NCBI GenBank assembly: GCA_947623595.1
Contig: CANQHC010000014.1
Span: 1-54,338, forward strand
From: an uncultured Clostridia bacterium
GTDB lineage: Bacteria; Bacillota; Clostridia; TANB77; CAG-508
Direction of reading: 5' to 3'
Length of the DNA stretch: 54,338 nucleotides
In this document: in pieces, positions 51,902 to 54,338 of the stretch
How positions within the stretch are numbered: the first letter of the stretch is position 1
Layout: each line of letters opens with the position of its first letter
Position numbers and translations under genes: made by a program
Notes under the pieces: model-generated
What the model saw: only the letters and a program-made list of their open reading frames with translations
The model's database searches: none
What the model was told of the DNA's origin: nothing

Positions 51902-52298
51902 CTTTCTTTAATTTTTGCATTTTGCACAATGTTTCTAAGTTGTTTTTAAAATGGGTGATAGCTTTATTCCTTAAAAAAATGACCTCCCTGTTTTTTAATT
52001 TTAATTTTCTACAAATGTCGTTTAATCTAACATTTTCAACATATGTTAGATATAACACTTTTCTTTCAAGCAATGGAACTAATTTCATTGCTAAATAGTA
52101 AGTTTCATTTGTGAAGATTTTTTCTAAATGGTTAATGTCTACGTCAGAGCTTTCTACTTGTTTCATTGAAGTTAGGCAATAACTATTTGTTAAAACTTGT
52201 TTAATTTCTTCATTAGTAACTAGAATTTCTTTAGTATGTTTTTGATTAAAATGTTTTGTCTTTTGATTTTGTTTTAGTTTCTTGTTTTGTTTTTTCAT
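51888..52298 (-). CDS. Sigma-factor-like regulator
   Basis: 136 residues. A basic N-terminus precedes LEKIFTNETYYLAMKLVPLL and the region-4-like HTH ERKVLYLTYVENVRLNDICR, LKLKNREVIFLRNKAITHFK. It resembles the sigma-70-like regulators of small clostridial mobile elements. First gene of the minus-strand operon of the element, preceded by AGGAGATTTC. Confidence 0.6.
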   Translation of the reverse strand: MKKQNKKLKQNQKTKHFNQKHTKEILVTNEEIKQVLTNSYCLTSMKQVESSDVDINHLEKIFTNETYYLAMKLVPLLERKVLYLTYVENVRLNDICRKLKLKNREVIFLRNKAITHFKNNLETLCKMQKLKKGGKF

Positions 52299-52340
52299 TT
52301 TTGAAATCTCCTATTTCTTAAATATTTGATTTCCGGAAAC

Positions 52341-52367
52341 CATATAGTTATATAGCTTAACTATATG
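52341..52367. promoter_or_regulatory. Inverted repeat upstream of the sigma-like gene
   Basis: Arms CATATAGTTA/TAACTATATG with a 7-base centre, 43 bases upstream of the sigma-like start. Probable operator. Confidence 0.45.
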
Positions 52368-52404
52368 TTAACATAATAAAAACTCAAAAATAAAAAATTG
52401 ACTT

Positions 52405-52565
52405 GGTGCGTCACGCGCACCTTTTTTGGCAAAAATTGGTCAATTTTTTCAAAAAAATGCAAAAAGGTGCGTAACACGCACCAAATTTTAATCATTTTTT
52501 TAATTTTTTTAGTAAAAATAGTGACACAGAGTGAAAATTCATACTTTTGGTGATTTTTACGCACC
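52405..52565. promoter_or_regulatory. Three 17-bp GC-rich palindromes
   Basis: GGTGCG-N5-CGCACC at 52405-52421 and 52466-52482, and a degenerate copy GGTGAT-N5-CGCACC at 52549-52565, in the 340-base gap between the sigma-like gene and the HEPN/MNT pair. These are the only GC-rich sites in the gap. They may be operators or replication iterons of the second element. The first is followed by T6, so it might also work as a terminator. Confidence 0.6.
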
Positions 52566-52657
52566 TAATTAAATTATTTATTAAATACTTTTCATAAAAT
52601 ATAGTAAAAATTTAATTTTAATGTTATAATAATAATAGATTGAAAGAGAGGAAGATT

Positions 52658-53047
52658 ATGAATAATATAGATCTAATGAATTATTGGTTTAAAAGTAGTG
52701 AAGAAGATTATAACGTAATGAAAGTATTGCATAATAATAAAAAAAATAGTTATTGTTTATTTTTTGGACATTTAGTTATAGAAAAATTATTAAAAGGGTT
52801 ATATGCTAAAAATAATCCAGAAGACCCAATAGCTCCGAAAATTCATAATTTAATATTACTTTCACAAAAAGCTAATTTAAAAGTTCCAATTGAAATAAGA
52901 GAAAAAATACAAGTTATAAATACATTTAATATAAGTGCAAGATACGATGATTACAAAGAAAGTTTTTATAAAAAATGTACAGATGAATATACTACTGAAC
53001 AAATAAAAAACATTGAGGAGGTACAAAAATGGCTAAAAGAACAATAA
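52658..53047 (+). CDS. HEPN-domain protein (toxin partner of MNT)
   Basis: 129 residues from ATG 52658 (site GAGAGGAAG); an earlier ATG at 52640 lacks one. MNYWFKSSEEDYNVMKVLHN and YCLFFGHLVIEKLLKGLYAK are the HEPN four-helix signature; INTFNISARYDDYKESFYKK near the end holds the R-x-x-x-Y region. It overlaps the nucleotidyltransferase gene by 19 bases. In HEPN-MNT pairs the HEPN partner is an RNase toxin or an accessory, and the MNT AMPylates it. Likely maintains or protects the element. Confidence 0.8.
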   Translation: MNNIDLMNYWFKSSEEDYNVMKVLHNNKKNSYCLFFGHLVIEKLLKGLYAKNNPEDPIAPKIHNLILLSQKANLKVPIEIREKIQVINTFNISARYDDYKESFYKKCTDEYTTEQIKNIEEVQKWLKEQ

Positions 53048-53349
53048 ATAAAGACATTTTAAATATTATAAATGAATATATTAAAGAAATAAAAAAACAT
53101 TATAATGTCGCATCTATAATATTATTTGGTTCTTATGCTAAAGGAACTGAAAATGAAGATAGTGATATAGATATTGCCGTCATTTCAGATGATTTTGATG
53201 ATATTTATGATTCTATGGCGGTTCTTATGGGAATGACTTGGGACATAGATGCTAGAATAGAGCCACACCCTATTAAGAAAAAAGATTTTGACGAAGAATC
53301 AGATTACTTCATTAAAGAAGTAATTGATACAGGAATAAAAGTAGCATAA
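53029..53349 (+). CDS. Minimal nucleotidyltransferase (MNT, antitoxin type)
   Basis: 106 residues. IILFGSYAKGTENEDSDIDI contains the GSYxKG and DSDxD catalytic motif of the DNA-polymerase-beta-like MNT family, with a later Asp in TWDIDARIEPHPI. Paired with the overlapping HEPN gene as a type VII-like toxin-antitoxin. Followed by a terminator. Confidence 0.85.
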   Translation: MAKRTINKDILNIINEYIKEIKKHYNVASIILFGSYAKGTENEDSDIDIAVISDDFDDIYDSMAVLMGMTWDIDARIEPHPIKKKDFDEESDYFIKEVIDTGIKVA

Positions 53350-53353
53350 AATT

Positions 53354-53407
53354 AAAAAATGGAGAATATTATATAACTCTTATTAGTAAAATATTTCTCC
53401 ATTTTTT
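53354..53407. terminator. Bidirectional terminator
   Basis: Long stem AAAAAATGGAGAATATT against AATATTTCTCCATTTTTT; ends the HEPN/MNT transcript and probably the convergent XRE gene. Confidence 0.8.
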
Positions 53408-53453
53408 ATTTAAACACATTTCTTTGATTTTTTTATTTTAGTACACAACTGTA

Positions 53454-54182
53454 TTATGTACCTACATTTATTACATAGTCTGTAATGTTTCCTGTTTTCA
53501 TATCCCAGTATTTTGTTTTTTCCATATCTTTTATATCTTCTGCATTTATTCTTAAGTTTTCAAATAATTCTGTTAGACCTTTTACTGATACTATTAGCTT
53601 ATCTGTTAATATACATTTTCTTGCTGTTGGTCTATGAGTATTATCCGATATTCCTAAAAATATGCCATAGTACATATCATTTATTTTTGAATGTAAATCT
53701 ATTTCTATTTGAAATTTATCTAGCCCTGGGTTATTTATTGCATTAGTTAGGCATATAAAGGCGGTGTTATATGTACATTCCATTACTCCTGTATATTCTT
53801 GTTTATATTTTTTGTTTGTTAGCCCATTTTTCATTAAGATATAGTTAGAGTTGCTATTTTCTGTTATTTCTATGCTTGATATAATTATTCCACCTTTACT
53901 AATGTAGTATAAGTATAACAAATTATTATTAAATGGATTTTGATTTATATTGTTTTCTAAGCTGTGCATTGATTTACTGCACAAATCGTTAAAGTCGATA
54001 TTAAATGCGTTACATATTTCTACTATTGTTAAAATATCTGGTAATATTTCGTTATTTTCATATCTTATAATTGTTGTTTTGCTTTTTCCTATTGCTTCTC
54101 CTAATTCTTCTGTAGTCATATTTCTAGTTTTTCTAAAGTATTTTATTTTTTCTCCTAAATTTTCCATATTTGTATCATACAT
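53454..54182 (-). CDS. XRE-family regulator with unknown C-terminal domain
   Basis: 242 residues. The N-terminal HTH (LGEKIKYFRKTRNMTTEELG, EAIGKSKTTIIRYENNEILP) is clear. The C-terminal 160 residues are beta-rich (IIISSIEITENSNSNYILMK, LDKFQIEIDLHSKINDMYYG) and not recognised; this may be a sensing domain. Ribosome site GGGGGAT. Bases 54183-54338 to the right are its AT-rich upstream region with no further gene. Confidence 0.7.
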   Translation of the reverse strand: MYDTNMENLGEKIKYFRKTRNMTTEELGEAIGKSKTTIIRYENNEILPDILTIVEICNAFNIDFNDLCSKSMHSLENNINQNPFNNNLLYLYYISKGGIIISSIEITENSNSNYILMKNGLTNKKYKQEYTGVMECTYNTAFICLTNAINNPGLDKFQIEIDLHSKINDMYYGIFLGISDNTHRPTARKCILTDKLIVSVKGLTELFENLRINAEDIKDMEKTKYWDMKTGNITDYVINVGT

Positions 54183-54338
54183 AACAAAATCCCCCTAAAT
54201 AAAATTTATTTATGCTAGTGGTATATTATGTTTACATAATAATTATATCATATATTGCTACATGGTTAGTTAAAAAGTTAAATTCCACTTAGTAAAAAAA
54301 ATGATTGTATGAAAGAAAAGTCCATAATTCAGGAATTT

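Noticed and set aside
52361..52564. Minus-strand open frame of 67 residues in the second element gap.
   Set aside because: It spans the palindromic sites, is low-complexity and lacks a ribosome site.

Overview
The window is very AT-rich, with A/T-ending codons and arginine written mostly as AGA. Its chromosomal genes (ComEA, a DacA-type carboxypeptidase, an LCP ligase, CvpA, DUF5711, a YkvI-like protein, a Gld-type ABC exporter, GDT1 and an ABC_trans_CmpB protein) point to an uncultured member of the Clostridia (Bacillota), probably from the gut. This is an inference from gene content.

Layout. From position 1 to about 36,000 lies most of a siphovirus prophage. Its left end is outside the window, and its right end abuts the 3' end of an initiator tRNA (tRNA-fMet, 36035-36110, minus strand), the likely attachment site. 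The lytic genes run right to left on the minus strand: early and regulatory genes (23-32 kb), a tRNA, the packaging genes (18.9-22.3 kb), head genes (14.4-18.9 kb), tail genes (6.4-14.4 kb) and a cluster of variable tip proteins (0.2-6.4 kb). The lysogeny genes (repressor, a T5orf172-type protein, integrase) run left to right at 32.7-36.0 kb. From about 36.0 to 49.5 kb is chromosome. At 49415-49491 is tRNA-Arg(UCU), and a second integrated element with its own tyrosine integrase begins right after it and leaves the window.

Main finding. Many lytic prophage genes look frameshifted, and the breaks follow one rule. At eight places in six genes (replication initiator, small-terminase-like gene, HNH/P-loop protein, large terminase, tape measure three times, one tip protein) the reading frame meets an in-frame CGG codon. 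Skipping only the C restores the conserved protein, with Gly from GGN at the join. In the HNH/P-loop gene the restored Gly is the Walker A glycine. One further in-frame CGG lies five codons from the end of a sigma-like regulator. I found no other in-frame CGG in the 54 kb, although CGG is common out of frame. This suggests CGG is not read as Arg here and acts as a +1 recoding signal (or CGGN as a four-base Gly codon), confined to lytic genes.

Other recoding and diversification. The tail assembly chaperone has a classic -1 slippery heptamer. The major capsid protein has a run of nine A that would add by -1 shift a C-terminal domain homologous to the end of the major tail protein. A tip gene carries a run of ten G typical of phase variation. 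A paralogous tip gene ends in a C-type-lectin-like segment resembling the variable region of a diversity-generating retroelement, whose reverse transcriptase and template are not in the window. The prophage also encodes an RNA ligase, a HAD phosphatase of the RNA-repair type, a P-loop kinase-like protein and an initiator-like tRNA, which together could form an RNA-repair or translation module. The prohead protease carries an internal deletion, so the prophage may be defective, or that spot may be misassembled.
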